From positions 16,002,501 to 16,066,500 of the forward strand of contig NC_066269.1 in NCBI RefSeq assembly GCF_905404315.1: a stretch of DNA of 64,000 bases. Reading direction: 5' to 3'. The DNA is from Leptidea sinapis (lineage: Eukaryota; Arthropoda; Insecta; Lepidoptera; Pieridae). Below the pieces are notes generated by a model. That model searched no databases, was not told the DNA's origin, and saw only the letters and a program-made list of their open reading frames with translations. The translations under genes and the position numbers were made by a program. Below, piece after piece: positions 1-10,108 of the stretch (position 1 is the stretch's first letter; every line of letters starts with the position of its first letter).

Positions 1-109
1 TATCATTATATTTTCAAATACACAACAAAATAAAACTACGTAATACTATCTAGCTAGTAATCTTAATTATTTAGGTTTAAATTCTCTTATAAATAAAATC
101 AAAAATAAA

Positions 110-383
110 TCAATAATCTGAATTGGTAATATCCACTGGGTTATGAACTGGTGTGCCGTCGCCTAATCTCTTCGCTGTCGCATTTATCATCTCAGGAGTT
201 GCTTCACGGAAGTCATAAGCCCACCCAATACTTCTGAAGAAATTTATGAAGTATGTGCACCAGTTAAAAGGGTCAAAATGCTCAGCCGCTTTGTAATCGA
301 ATGGGAACATGTGATGGTAATATTGCCAGCCCTCGCCTAGAGTAACTGTTGCTACGAAGCGATTCTCGCTAGGCACAATGTTT
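110..383 (-). pseudogene. Acyl-CoA desaturase, last coding exon (broken gene)
   Basis: This is the C-terminal exon of a membrane fatty-acyl-CoA desaturase, an ER di-iron enzyme that introduces a double bond into acyl chains. The translation holds ENRFVATVTLGEGW, then YYHH, FPFDYKAAE and IGWAYDFREAT, which are standard for the insect delta-9/delta-11 family. A splice acceptor (TTTCAG) ends at 384 and the stop is TGA at 110-112. The first base completes a Lys codon begun by the AA at the end of the 1263-1448 exon. The third histidine box normally reads HNYHH, but here it is QYYHH, so an iron-ligand histidine is replaced by Gln. With the frameshift in the 3056-3259 exon this marks a pseudogene. 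Family assignment is firm; substrate specificity cannot be told. Confidence 0.9.
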
Positions 384-1262
384 CTGAAATAATTTTAATA
401 AATAAAATAAATTAATTCTTTAGTGCCATGGCATATTGTGCTTTACTGCCATAAAATTAAAGGCGATGAAAAAATAGGCAAAAGGAGAAGACTCAACTTC
501 ACATGACTGACATGAGATTATTCATTCATGTTTCCATGCAATGCTGTTTTTCAGCCATCCCTTTCTCCCTAAGGTGCTGAGTAGGAATGGATGTATTATG
601 GCTCCCCGATTAACTTCTTAAGCTATGTGTGACACACAAAGAAATTTAAATAAGAAGGTAAGAGATTTATAGAATAGAGAAGGTAATAAGTAGTTTGAAA
701 TATCAAACCATTTGGTTTTGAATGACACAATTGCATGGCTTAAATTCGTTTACTTCAAACCATAATTAATTTTCTAAAATAGCCTGCCTGTTAGTTTATA
801 TATTCGGCTAAGCCGTTTAGCATATAAGCCAGTAAACAAACAGATTAATTTTAGGTTTTAATTTCCAATTTCTAGCGGAACGACTGTATACTATATATTT
901 ATGTATACATTAAATTTCTCCGTACGCTTGCAACGCCCCGGATATTGAGAACCTGTACAGCAAATTAACAAATAAAAAATCTCATAATGAAATAGGTTTT
1001 ACCTGATTATAAACGAAGAATATGCAATATGTGGACTATATCACTGTCAATACAATGATAATTCTGAAGTTTACCGAATGTCAAGCAAACTTGCAAATAA
1101 ACGCGGGAAACGTTATAATACCGAATAAACCATACATAAGCAAAATGTCTATTTGTAAACATTTTGCGTATTCTTGGTGAGGTCTCAGGTATAACTTTAT
1201 ACCAAGTTTACTTGTAGGTCGTTGATCTTTCACTATACTATAATAATTTAAAATGAACTCAC
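384..1262 (-). other. Intron of the desaturase relic
   Basis: AT-rich sequence between two phase-compatible desaturase exons. It starts (minus strand) with donor GTGAGT at 1262-1257 and ends with TTTCAG at 384. I see no coding segment and no recognisable repeat in it. Confidence 0.75.
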
Positions 1263-1448
1263 TTGTTATACGGCTTACATCCATATGCATGAGCGAGGCT
1301 ATTGACTGTTAGCTCGCAGTGAAACATTATCAAGAATCGCAGGAAACATTGCCACGCTATGGCACAGCGCCAATTCTCTCCCCACAATAACATCGACATA
1401 GTTGTCGGCAACACGAAGCATAACATTAGCTTGAAATATGCAAAGTGC
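1263..1448 (-). pseudogene. Acyl-CoA desaturase, middle exon
   Basis: This exon encodes the second pair of membrane segments of the desaturase. The readable motifs are HFAYFKLMLCFVLPT, LLWGENW and NSLAHAYGCKPYNK. The family's usual NSxAHxxGxKPYD iron-ligand motif is present with its histidine. The acceptor is TATTTTCAG ending at 1449 and the donor is GTGAGT from 1262. The exon is 186 bp: one base completes the preceding Lys codon, 61 codons follow, and AA is carried to the last exon. The exon itself has no stop or frameshift, so the gene decayed recently or elsewhere in its length. Confidence 0.88.
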
Positions 1449-1557
1449 CTGAAAATATACATTCTTAATAATTTAGCGCACGAAATATAAATGATCAACA
1501 AGGTTCCAAGTAACCTGATTGTAAATAGAATTAGGTACACACGTAATTACATAACAT

Positions 1558-1755
1558 AGAGTTGGAGTTGGAACCCTCAAGGAAAACGCAAACGTGACCT
1601 GGTGGCGGACTGTAATTGACGAAGCGAAAGACATCGGAAAGACCTGGAGTGAAATCGGTCCTGAGAGATACTCAGGACCGATCACGATGGAGATACACTG
1701 TGTATACCTTCTGCCCCAGCTAGGGGATACAGGAACTTAAATGATAAATGAATAA
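1558..1755 (+). pseudogene. RTE-like LINE, 3' end fragment
   Basis: In the plus frame the text reads WNPQGKRKRD then WWRTVIDEAKDIGKTW and SEIG. This matches the C-terminus of RTE-type reverse transcriptase polyproteins, where a GKRKRGRP..TWRR motif precedes DEAKxxGKTW. The GRPK part is deleted and the frame is closed by stops. The end reads AATGATAAATGAATAA, like the ATGA-rich tails of RTE elements. A 5'-truncated, dead copy; the clade is inferred from the motif alone. Confidence 0.6.
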
Positions 1756-1952
1756 TTACACATGTATTACAAGCTTATAATCTTGCTCGAGAAGCCTAGT
1801 AATCATACAAAGAAGGTTAGTAATCATTTGAACATTATAGACCAGTGTTGAAGCCTTTGAAAATTATAAAAAGTGAAAAAAAAATAATAGAATGAAATCT
1901 ATTGGAAAAGGAAGAGAATATAACAAAAATATAAAAAAAAAAAAAAAAAAAC

Positions 1953-2213
1953 AACCGAGTTCAAAAACGCTATTGTAAAACAATAGATATACGAGTAATA
2001 TACACTAAAAAGTACAAAAATAATTGCGTATTTTTATACAATATAATTCTAGTTACGATTATTGTAATTTTTGGGCTCGACCACATGGGAAGCACCGGCT
2101 TTCAAATAAAAAAAGAATTAACAAAATCGGTTCACCCAGTCGAAAGTTTTGAGGTAACAATCATAAAAAAAATACCGACGAATTGAGAAACTCCTCCTTT
2201 TTTGAAGTCGGTT
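1953..2213. mobile_element. AACCGACTTC-ended MITE, complete copy
   Basis: The left end is AACCGAGTTCAAAAA and the right end is TTTTTTGAAGTCGGTT, an inverted pair that brackets 261 bp. The interior shares long stretches with the pieces at 27109, 30852, 42380, 53525 and 55440. No reading frame. Probably a non-autonomous DNA transposon; the mobilising family is unknown to me. Confidence 0.65.
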
Positions 2214-2279
2214 AAAAATCAAATCTATTTATAAATGTAAAAAGGATAACTTTTTTCATTATTATTGATTAAATGTATG

Positions 2280-2520
2280 TTAAAAAAGTGTGAAAACAAA
2301 AGTTTGACTTTTTTCCATAGGACTTGCAGTTTTGCCGGAAATCGAGATAAACCATTTTTTATTTTTTAGTTTTACCTTTAAATCCCTCCTTTTCCACTTC
2401 CCGACCTCAGATGGCCCGTAATTTATTTTTTCTTTCATTCTTGTTATATTTTCTTCCAATTCCAATGGGTATTTCCATCCTACTATTATTTTTTTTGGTT
2501 TCAAAAATTATCGACCCTGG
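2280..2520. repeat. Interspersed repeat, family G copy 1
   Basis: Shares CTTTTTTCCATAGGACTT, AATCGAGAT and ATTATCGACCCTGGT in the same order with 15436-15640, with indels between. Diverged copies of one unnamed repeat. The short minus-strand frame across it is not supported by the second copy. Confidence 0.6.
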
Positions 2521-2792
2521 TTTATGATGTAAAGAGATATAAGTAGTATTCCTTGTCTAATTTTAACTCACTAAGTAACTTGTAATTACTAATTCAATTA
2601 AAATTCCTCAGGTGATTTTTGCGATGTTTGTGATACAATAACTGCAAAAGCGCTAGTATAATATAATTAAAATAAATGGTAGGATATCCTATCGAGTTTG
2701 AAAGCCAAAATAAAATAAACCATTTTTAATGGTCATTATATTCTTTCATTTATTGAATCAATTGTTTATCAGCAAAATGAAATGGAAATGAT

Positions 2793-3008
2793 AACTTTCT
2801 TCCACTTACACCCAAGCTGTGGAATGAGTTTCCTTGTGCGGTGTTTCCAGAACGACATGGGTACCTTAAAAAAAGAGTGTACACTTTTCGAAAGAGCGGG
2901 CAAAGCTCCTGTGTTTCCTTTGGTGTTGCGCAAGAGAATTTGGGCGGCGGTGATCACTTATTATGAGGTGATTTGTACGATCGTTTGTCCTCTTCTTCTA
3001 TAAAAAAA
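2793..3008 (+). mobile_element. Jockey-like LINE, 5'-truncated 3' end
   Basis: Begins in the reverse transcriptase C-terminus (CAAGCTGTGGAATGAG, Lys-Leu-Trp-Asn-Glu) and continues through the family's 3' end (GGTGTTGCGCAAGAGAAT, GCGGCGGTGATCACTTA, CGTTTGTCCTC) to an A7 tail. It matches the 3' parts of the copies at 4692, 13833, 33988, 43948 and 45538. The frames over it are shadows of the dead element. Confidence 0.85.
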
Positions 3009-3055
3009 TGAAAGAGAGAAGTAGATAAAGAGTCGTTTGTTAAGTATCAACTTAC

Positions 3056-3259
3056 TTGTTATAAAACCTGAGAATAGGATCGCCAGTAATATCGCTCATG
3101 TCCATTTGTTTCCCTCGAGCCAGGACCTGGTCGTTCTTCTTGAGCATCAGCCATCCGATGTGAGAAAAAAACAGGCCACGATTGGCGTTATGTGGATCGG
3201 CCTCCGTATCTATACTTGTGATGAACACGATGGTCGCGGACCCATTGCAGCAAGGAATT
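3056..3259 (-). pseudogene. Acyl-CoA desaturase exon with second His box, frameshifted
   Basis: After the acceptor TTTTACAG the phase-0 frame reads NSLLQWVRDHRVHHKY, containing the second histidine box HRVHH. It then runs out of frame; the other frame continues DTEADPHNANRGLFFSHIGW and later DPILRFYNK before donor GTAAGT. The family has one Thr codon between the Tyr and Asp; here only a single base remains, so two bases are missing. The exon is 204 bp, whereas 206 bp are needed for its AA overhang to meet the next exon in phase, which independently confirms a 2-base loss. Upstream exons, including the first His box (HRLWAHR-type), were not found in the window. A sequencing error is the main alternative. 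Confidence 0.88.
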
Positions 3260-3299
3260 CTGTAAAACATCGTTTTCTCTCAATTTCCCTTAAAAGACT

Positions 3300-4691
3300 G
3301 TGATGTCATTACTATTACCTAAACATAGAGGAAAATGAATATTGTAACGAACAAATTCAAGCTTAAGATAATTGTAAATTTAAAGTTATATAATAATATA
3401 CTTTTGGTAACTGTTACATTGCTTACTAAATCAAATACTAAATATTGTTATTACGATAAAAAAAGGTGTATATGTCAGCTCCGACGCATATGACGTCATA
3501 TATTCTAGTGACGACCCTCTCGTGCCACGCATGTCTTCTACCACTTTTGGTACGTTCTAGTGAAGAAACCTCATTTTTAATGTCCTTTCCTCAACCTTGA
3601 TCTACCCAATACTGAGTAAAGGTCTCTTCCATTTTAGACTTTGTTCTGTCTTGAGTTTGTCGCAAATATGATTTTTTTTGGCCATATTGGATTTTAATGT
3701 ATAAACTTATCTCAAAGTGACTAGTATTGTAACGCAAATAATGCTGGGAGAGTTTCTTGCACCGCTTCTCTCTCAGAGCGCCATTTGTTTCCGAAGCGGC
3801 TGTAGTGTTAGAAATGAAATCATGATTCTAAAGGAATCAATTTTTAGAAAATAAATGCCTTTTATATCTTTTTATACCTTATACTTTTACTCAACGCTCG
3901 ATTTTATTTTCCTTGTCACATTTCCAAACCGGGGGCTATAACTAAAAATCAATTCTTAAAGAGTAAGCTCCAAAAATTAATAACATTTCTAGTGGCGTTC
4001 ATATTTTATGCATTAACGAATTTTATATTAAAAACTGCGTGATAGACTCGCAAATAACGTTGATATATTTTCTTATTTAATTAAATTGTTCACACAGCTG
4101 TTACCGCGGGAGCAGCCAATAACGCTCATTAAAATTTGAATGCATAATTCGGCCTTCTTTGGAATAATATCGGAATTTTCATTAAATCGCAACGTTGTTT
4201 TTATATTTATTTACCAAAATTGTGAACTGACTTTGCGTTATGATTTACGCATTAAAAGCTCGTTCTGAATTACTTTAATTTTATTCGTTTCATGATTGTT
4301 TGATTATGGCCGATTGGAGAAGTATGGATTCTTTAAAGAATCACCCATACATATTCTTACTATACTTAGATCTCTAGTATTCTACCTATTTATGTTTATT
4401 TTATTTTAGTTAACAAGTTATATGCATTTGCCTAAGTCGTGATAGTAACATAAAATTACTTATTGTTTTATATAACTCTACATTTACTTAAGTTAAATAT
4501 CACGCCATCATAGGTGTTTCCATTTAATTGACGTATATGTTAATAATGGTTTACTTATAGGTACTAGCGTTATTTTGTAATTATTAATACATGTATGTTG
4601 TGTGGGAACCAATAAATAAATAAATAAATATTCTTCTACTATAAGGTGAGACAACCATTTAGTCACAAAAGATATGATACGACGCTACGAC
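3300..4691. other. No gene; AT-rich DNA with one repeat piece
   Basis: No coding segment seen. 3735-3890 is a copy of repeat family C (GCACCGCTTCTCTCTCAGAG then CATTTGTTTCCGAAGCGG), also present at 5130-5260, 26955-27010 and 50765-50960. A short AAATAAATAA run lies at 4611-4630. Confidence 0.6.
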
Positions 4692-4842
4692 ATGGGTACC
4701 TTAAAAGATAGCGCGTACACCTTCCTTAAAGGCCGGCAACGCTCCTGTGATTCCTCTGGTGTTGCAAGAGAATGTGGGCGGCGGTTATCACTTAACACCA
4801 GGTGACCCGTACGCTCGTTTGTCCTCCTTTTCCATAAAATGG
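4692..4842 (+). mobile_element. Jockey-like LINE, 3' end fragment
   Basis: Starts near CGACATGGGTACCTTAAA and carries GGCCGGCAACGCTCCTGTG, TGGTGTTGCAAGAGAATG, GGTGACCCGTACGCTCG and a CCATAAAA end. Same family and strand as 2793-3008, truncated further at the 5' side. Confidence 0.85.
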
Positions 4843-5129
4843 GACTATTTTCAGGTAAAATTGTAGATGTGATATTTTTAGATGGAATCCATCAAACTTT
4901 AGAGACTAATAGCCTGCGACTGTTGCTCGTATTTGTAAATTCTTCATTTTCGATTTTCAATACAAGAAAGCGCCGTCTGACTGACTGACAAAGATTTAAT
5001 TTTCACATGTTTTGGTGAGTCTTGGAAATATGGTAGACATGTAGCAGCAGGGGGTTCATCGAATTGTTGATATTTTGTAAGTGGTCTACGAGAAAAAACG
5101 TAGATATGTGAATCTCTGTGTTAAAAAGC

Positions 5130-5260
5130 TAAAAACGCATAAAGGCGTTTATCTTTCTCAAACTTGATTCCATTAGAATTTCTTTGATATAATTTCTAAT
5201 ATACTAGATACAACTACCGCTTCGGAAACAAATGACGCTCTGAGCTCTCATGTTTGGCGC
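5130..5260. repeat. Repeat family C, reversed copy
   Basis: Contains CCGCTTCGGAAACAAATGA and CAGAGCGTCATTTG-type sequence in the opposite direction to 3735-3890, followed by a stretch matching AAGATAAACGCCTTTAT. Together the two copies form an inverted pair about 1.3 kb apart. Confidence 0.6.
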
Positions 5261-5395
5261 TCTTTTTAATAAAATATACATTATTGTACTGTCATTGCTA
5301 TTGATATAAAATAATCATAATCTAGTCCCAGGCTGTCGGAACACTTAGATATTCAGCTGTGGAGTAAAAGGATTTACGACAGAGCCATTTTTATT

Positions 5396-5645
5396 TTTTT
5401 TTAATCTATTTATAGATAATGCCTGAATAGTGGCTGGGAATTTACCCTTAAAGCTATTATTATGTATCTTATGAAGCCTACTAGAATTAGTTACAAGCAA
5501 TCCCTTATTTCTAGTGTTATAATAATGAAAATCACTATTAAGAGCAAAAGGTGACGATTTTTGTGAAATTGTGTATTAAATTTTCATAAATGTACTGACA
5601 GTGAACAGTCATAATATTTATTTCTTTAAATTATTCTTTGAGAGA
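5396..5645 (-). pseudogene. CR1-like LINE reverse transcriptase, C-terminal fragment
   Basis: On the minus strand one frame reads CQYIYENLIHNF, then SDFHYYNTRNKGLL, SSRLHKIHNNSFKGKF and ATIQALSINRLK. This is the layout of the C-terminal region of CR1/L2-type LINE polyproteins (HxYNTRNK...LVxxxxRLxK). The first and second parts are in different frames, so the copy is frameshifted. No reverse transcriptase core remains. Confidence 0.6.
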
Positions 5646-5694
5646 CTGTCTATAACCAAGCTGATATATAGCACGAACCGCTCTTAGATCTCAG

Positions 5695-6017
5695 TTTTTT
5701 TTGCTTTGAAAACAAGGCGACGAGCCGAGAACGAGACGAGCAGCATGTTCAGCTGATGGTAATTGATACGCCTATTACAATGCAGGGCCGCTCATGATTC
5801 CTTAAAACCCAAAGATTCTGAACGGCACTACAATTATGCTCGTCACTTTGAGACGCAAGATGTTAAGTCTTATTTGCCCAGTAATTTCACTAGCTACGGC
5901 GCCCTTCAGACCGAAACACAGTTTTGTTTACACATTACTGCTTCACGACAGAAATAGGTGCTGTTGTGGTACCTATAATCTAGCTGGCCTCCTGTACAAA
6001 GGAGCCTCCCACTGGTA
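5695..6017 (-). mobile_element. Poly(A) SINE-like element, family A copy 1
   Basis: About 320 bp with poly-T on the left, so the element points to the minus strand. Diagnostic blocks are GCCCAGTAATTTCACTAGCT, ACGGCGCCCTTCAGACCGAA and GGAGCCTCCCACTGGTA. About a dozen copies lie in this window; they have no lasting frame. The frames reported across them (RLLQCRAAH and the like) are by-products. Confidence 0.85.
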
Positions 6018-6500
6018 CCCTCCCTCCCACTGGCTCCCACAGCTAGAATCAAAATTCAAATTCTTCATGTTTATAATATTAGTTTAGATTATTCCCAGAC
6101 CAGCGCTGGCGAAGGCACCGAGGAGAAACAATTGGAGTGGTAGAGTCGCTTTGTAGGATTTGTGTGTCCATAGCCGATGTGCTCCTCCTATGGGAGGAGG
6201 AATAACGATTCGAAAACCACTTAATAAAAACATAAACATGGCTGGAAACAGATTCATATATTAGCAGTGAAATTAGAAAAAAACACACTTGGGAAGTTTA
6301 GATAAATAGACATGAACTTTCATTTCAGAAAAACTAATTATATGAAAATAATTTACTCTGTTAATTTAGTGTGAGATAATATTACTTTTAATCTCGTACC
6401 TAGTAGTATTATTTACCTTAGTTAAATTAGGAGTTTCAGCACTGAAGGAAGATTTCGTTATATTAAGAATACATATTGTAATAATATTTTCGTTTAATTT
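6018..6500. other. No gene recognised between two family A copies
   Basis: Unassigned spacer between oppositely oriented SINE-like copies. A hydrophobic minus frame at 6079-6288 has no recognisable domain or splice context. Confidence 0.5.
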
Positions 6501-6806
6501 GTGGGAGGCTCCGTTGCACAGGATGCCGGCTAGATTATGGATACCACAACGGCACTTATTTTTGTCGTGAAGCAGTAATGTGTAAGCATTATTGTATTTC
6601 GGTCTGAAGGGCGCCGTAGCTAGTGAAATTACTGGGCAAATGAGACTTAACGTCTTATCTCAAGGAAACGAGCGCAATTGTAGTGCCGCTCAGATTTTTT
6701 GGGTTTTTCAAGAATCCTGATCGGCACTGCATTGTAATGGGCAAGGCGTATCAATTACCATCAGCTGAACGTCGTCTTCATCTCGTCCCTTATTGTCATC
6801 AAAAAT
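6501..6806 (+). mobile_element. Poly(A) SINE-like element, family A copy 2
   Basis: Nearly full length, from GTGGGAGGCTCC through GGCGCCGTAGCTAGTGAAAT and CTGATCGGCACTGCATTGTA to CTCGTCCCTTATTGTCATC and A5. Opposite in direction to the copy at 5695, so the pair can form a hairpin about 300 bp per arm. Confidence 0.85.
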
Positions 6807-8125
6807 GTAGTAATTGTTAAAATATATCTGCGTGATCAATTAAATCTTTAGATTTGCACAATTCATAAAAATATGTAAGTTGAATAAAGTAAAGTTATGT
6901 AACGACGAAAGCCATTGTGCTAAAATTCAAAGCAATGAAAGAACACCTTTGGCACGGCGCGCTGGTATTGCATATAATATTGATTGTCTAAACACTGGAC
7001 CTGAGAGCTTTAACTACGGTAGTAATTCATATTTCATATATACTGGCTGAAATTTAAAACAACCGATAAATCATAGGATTGTTCCCCAGACTCGCGTTAG
7101 CTTTATATGAAGATATTAAAATTTTATGTTTGTTTATGGCTTTGGGCAATGATAAAATTTATGAGAATGAGACAGATGAAATGCTCATGGCTATTATTAT
7201 TCGATCCCCATTTTGGAGTGAATTCAGAAAGATATATTATGGATATAACTCCATACTAACATAAATATGAAAATTACTTTGCCCATCTGTCACACACAAA
7301 CTACAAAACTGATATTAATTAATTTTGTGTGAATAATCGCAAGCTGTCGCCTTAGAAGGCTAAAAAAATCATCACCCCACAAATTGGCAAAGCATAAATA
7401 GAGATAATTTGCACAGCTTTTACCCGTTTTGTTATCTTGAAAATTGAAACGAAAAATTTCGATCAAGACGTGAATGCATTGCACGCATGCAGGCATGTAA
7501 AAAATGGAAAGTCCAAGTAAGTATCTTTCATCAACTGTAGGTCTTTATAAGCTGATGTCTTCGCTAAATCATTCACTACTTAAAAACAGCTATCAAAACA
7601 CAAGCCTTGAGATTTCATCAAGTGCCTGATGGTAGGTAAGAACATACTTTCGTCAGGAGGCACGTCGACGTGCCTAGGCAAAAATTAATAAAAACTTTTG
7701 AAAAAAAGGCAAGGAGAGTATATGTTTAATTTGAATTATTTGTAAAAAATTTGGAAATAATTTTGGAAAAAGTAACAGATAGATAATTATGGTGGATTTT
7801 TTTCTTTTGTGATAAATCTTTACCTTTAAGAAGGCCCCCCAAGCAAATTTTTATACAAGGCACGCTACGCCACTGACTTGCGTTGTATTTTTCTTAAATA
7901 AAGTTTATAAAATTATTACCTAAAAACTCTGACAGGCAACGAAAGATTCTCACAAATTCACCTTAATCTGTGAACAGGTGTGGGTCACAGTGAATGCTAT
8001 AATATAAATAGTATGCTATATTTTCAATATTTGAAGTTATTTCGAAATTGTTTATCAGTAAATTCAATGGGAATATTAACATAAATATTAATTTTAATAC
8101 ATTTGGCAAATATAAGAAATATATA
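6807..8125. other. No gene; AT-rich DNA
   Basis: Nothing coding is supported. 7620-7690 and 7860-7880 contain AAGGCACGCTACGCCACTG-like text that reads like a decayed repeat; I cannot assign it. Confidence 0.5.
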
Positions 8126-8154
8126 CACTGGCCTTCAAAAGTAAGTATCACACT
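8126..8154 (+). repeat. Left terminal inverted repeat of the Tc1 element
   Basis: Begins CACTGGCCTTCAAAAG and ends ATCACACT, directly after a TA. It is the presumed transposase binding site. It pairs with the right repeat except for T against G at position 10. Confidence 0.93.
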
Positions 8155-8438
8155 ATTAAAATTGGGAAAACGTTTTAAGTTCACACGATATACTTTCGAA
8201 ATAAAAAGGACTCCAAATAGAATTTAATTTTGTACATAAAAACTATAGTCGGTAACATTCTTTTAAGAATTGGCTGAAAAAAAACTTCAAAAACAAAACT
8301 ATTCCATTTTCAAAGTTGACCTTTCAGAATTACAATTTTACCATTCACATTTTTCTTTCTGTTTTAAATTTTTTTTTCAAGATCGATGGGTCTTGTTTTA
8401 AAAATTTGTGTAAATTAAGCACATAACATTTATTTATC

Positions 8439-9458
8439 ATGCCTCTTTCAGTTGAAGAATGTGCTAGGATCATGGCTTTTCTGGCACTAGGCATCAGTAT
8501 GCGTCACACTGCAAGAATGGTGGGTGTGACGGTACGGACGGTCCAGAAGGTAAAGCGAACGTACGAAGAGACTGGACACCATCTGAGGAGACCTTGTAAT
8601 GGCAGACCCAGGTGTACCAGTGCCCGAGAAGATCGTTATATTATTTCCACTGTGTTAAGAAATCGCCACCAAAATGCAGTTGAAGTCCAGCAACAGCTAC
8701 TTCAGACCCAGAGGGACTACATTAGTGACTGTACAGTGAGAAGAAGACTTGCTGAAGCAAATTTGAAACCCCGAAGACCAGCGAGTGGCCCAAAACTCGA
8801 GAGACAGCATCAAGTAGCGAGACTGCGATACGCCCGTGAACACATGCAGTGGGATGAAGAAGAATGGTCAAGAATTTTATTTGCAGATGAGTCTCGATTC
8901 TTCCTTTACACTTCTGATGGATGGCGAAGTGTTTACAGGCGACCTGGTGAGCGATACCTTCAAGCCTGCATCTCAGAAAGAGTCCAATACGGTGGAGGCA
9001 GTGTACATGTATGAGCTGGCATATCTTCAGAAGGTCGCACAGAGCTAGTAGCCATAGAAAATGGCACCCTCACTGGGAAAAGATATGCTCAAGAGATTCT
9101 CAATGAGTATGCAGGGCCGTATTTAGCAAATATGGGTGATGGATTGATGCTGATGCATGATAATGTCCGGCCACACACGGCTCATATCGTACAAGAGTAT
9201 ATTCAGGAGGTCGGTATCAGCGTGATGGCTTGGCCATCAAGAAGTCCTGATCTCAACCCGATTGAACACGCCTGGGATGAGCTTGCGAGGCTAGTCAGAA
9301 ATCGCAGACCACCACCTACTACCCTCAGGGCACTAAAGCAGGCCCTGGTAGAAGAATGGGAGAATATTCCCCAACATCGGCTCCGAAACCTAGTGTTCAG
9401 TATGCCAAACCGGCTCGAAGCTGTTATCAGAGCTCGAGGAGGCAATACCAGTTATTAA
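8439..9458 (+). pseudogene. Tc1-like DDE transposase with one nonsense codon
   Basis: The 339-codon frame starts MPLSVEECARIMAFL. The N-terminus has two helix-turn-helix DNA-binding units (SMRHTARMVGVTVRTVQKVK; then RPRCTSARED and SDCTVRRRLAEANLKPRRP). The catalytic triad is all present: Asp in FADESRF, Asp in MHDNVRPH and Glu in SPDLNPIEHAWD. The second and third are separated by 34 residues, the DD34E pattern of Tc1. The length is normal for the family. At 9012-9014 a TGA stands in a place (VHV-stop-AGISSEG) where the family has Trp, so a single base change separates this from a full ORF. Frame before and after the stop is the same. It would cut and paste its own element in the nucleus if translated through. 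Confidence 0.92.
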
Positions 9459-9664
9459 AAATTAAATAACATGTAATACATTCTAGTTGAATTTTTTTAC
9501 ACTAAACTAAAAATGTCTATTTTCATTGTTTTATCTTTTTTAAGTTAAAAATGTTACTAATGTATAATTTTAGTTTCTAAGAATTAAAGCCTATAAAATT
9601 TGCAACAAAACGTTTTTAATCTTAAATCTCTACCTTCTATAGTTAAGAAAAAAAAAATTTGAAA

Positions 9665-9693
9665 AGTGTGATACTTACTTTTGCAGGCCAGTG
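9665..9693 (-). repeat. Right terminal inverted repeat of the Tc1 element
   Basis: AGTGTGATACTTACTTTTG followed by CAGGCCAGTG, the reverse complement of the left repeat with one mismatch, followed by TA. Confidence 0.93.
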
Positions 9694-9695
9694 TA

Positions 9696-10108
9696 TTATG
9701 TGAATTCTTATATTTGGACTTATTTAAGCCATTAAACTTAGATAACAAATATTGGCAATGCTGTGCATATCAATAAGTAACATATAAGCATACGATTTAA
9801 TAAGTATCACTTTTAGGAAATTCACTTTAAATGAAACAGACTATCGTAAATATAGTTTTATGAATTGTATTAGTTTGAATAAAAATATTTCGTTAATTAG
9901 CCTTTTATAAATAAACTGCTGACCCAGCAAACGTTGTACTGCCATGTTAAGTAGTGCTTATTAAAATACATATTAATGAAATTGTAAGTAAAAACTATTC
10001 ATGAAAATTTACCGTACCTACAGCTCTCGTCATCTTGAGACCGTCGGCCCAGTTATTTCACTCGATAGCGCGCCTTCAAACCGAAACATTAACAGAAAGT
10101 GATAGCAC
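9696..10108. other. Spacer with a Helitron-like end and a SINE scrap
   Basis: 9905-9945 is the reverse of the GTTTGCTGGGTCAGCTAGT end seen at 43420, so a Helitron-like terminus on the minus strand. 10023-10095 is a decayed piece of SINE family A (GGCCCAGTTATTTCACT, CCTTCAAACCGAAACA). No gene. Confidence 0.55.

Larger units (their letters stand above)
1449..3055 (-). other. Repeat-filled intron of the desaturase relic
   Basis: Intron between the middle and upstream exons, with donor GTAAGT at 3055-3050. It has collected at least four insertions, listed separately: an RTE-like LINE end, an AACCGACTTC element, a shared repeat at 2280-2520, and a jockey-like LINE 3' end that lies only about 47 bp from the splice donor. 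Confidence 0.75.
8126..9693 (+). mobile_element. Tc1-type DNA transposon, complete with TIRs and TA sites
   Basis: A 1,568-bp element flanked by TA on both sides (8124-8125 and 9694-9695), the target duplication of the Tc1/mariner superfamily. The terminal inverted repeats run 8126-8154 and 9665-9693, start CACTGGCCT and end AAGTATCACACT, and differ at one of 29 positions. A single transposase frame fills the middle. Structure and near-identity of the ends suggest a recent insertion. Confidence 0.93.

Noticed and set aside
3037..3303. 88-residue plus-strand protein
   Set aside because: Antisense of the desaturase exon.
3300..8125. Upstream desaturase exons with the first histidine box
   Set aside because: No HRLWAHR-type codons seen on the minus strand in this stretch; they may lie outside, be deleted, or be too decayed for me to see.
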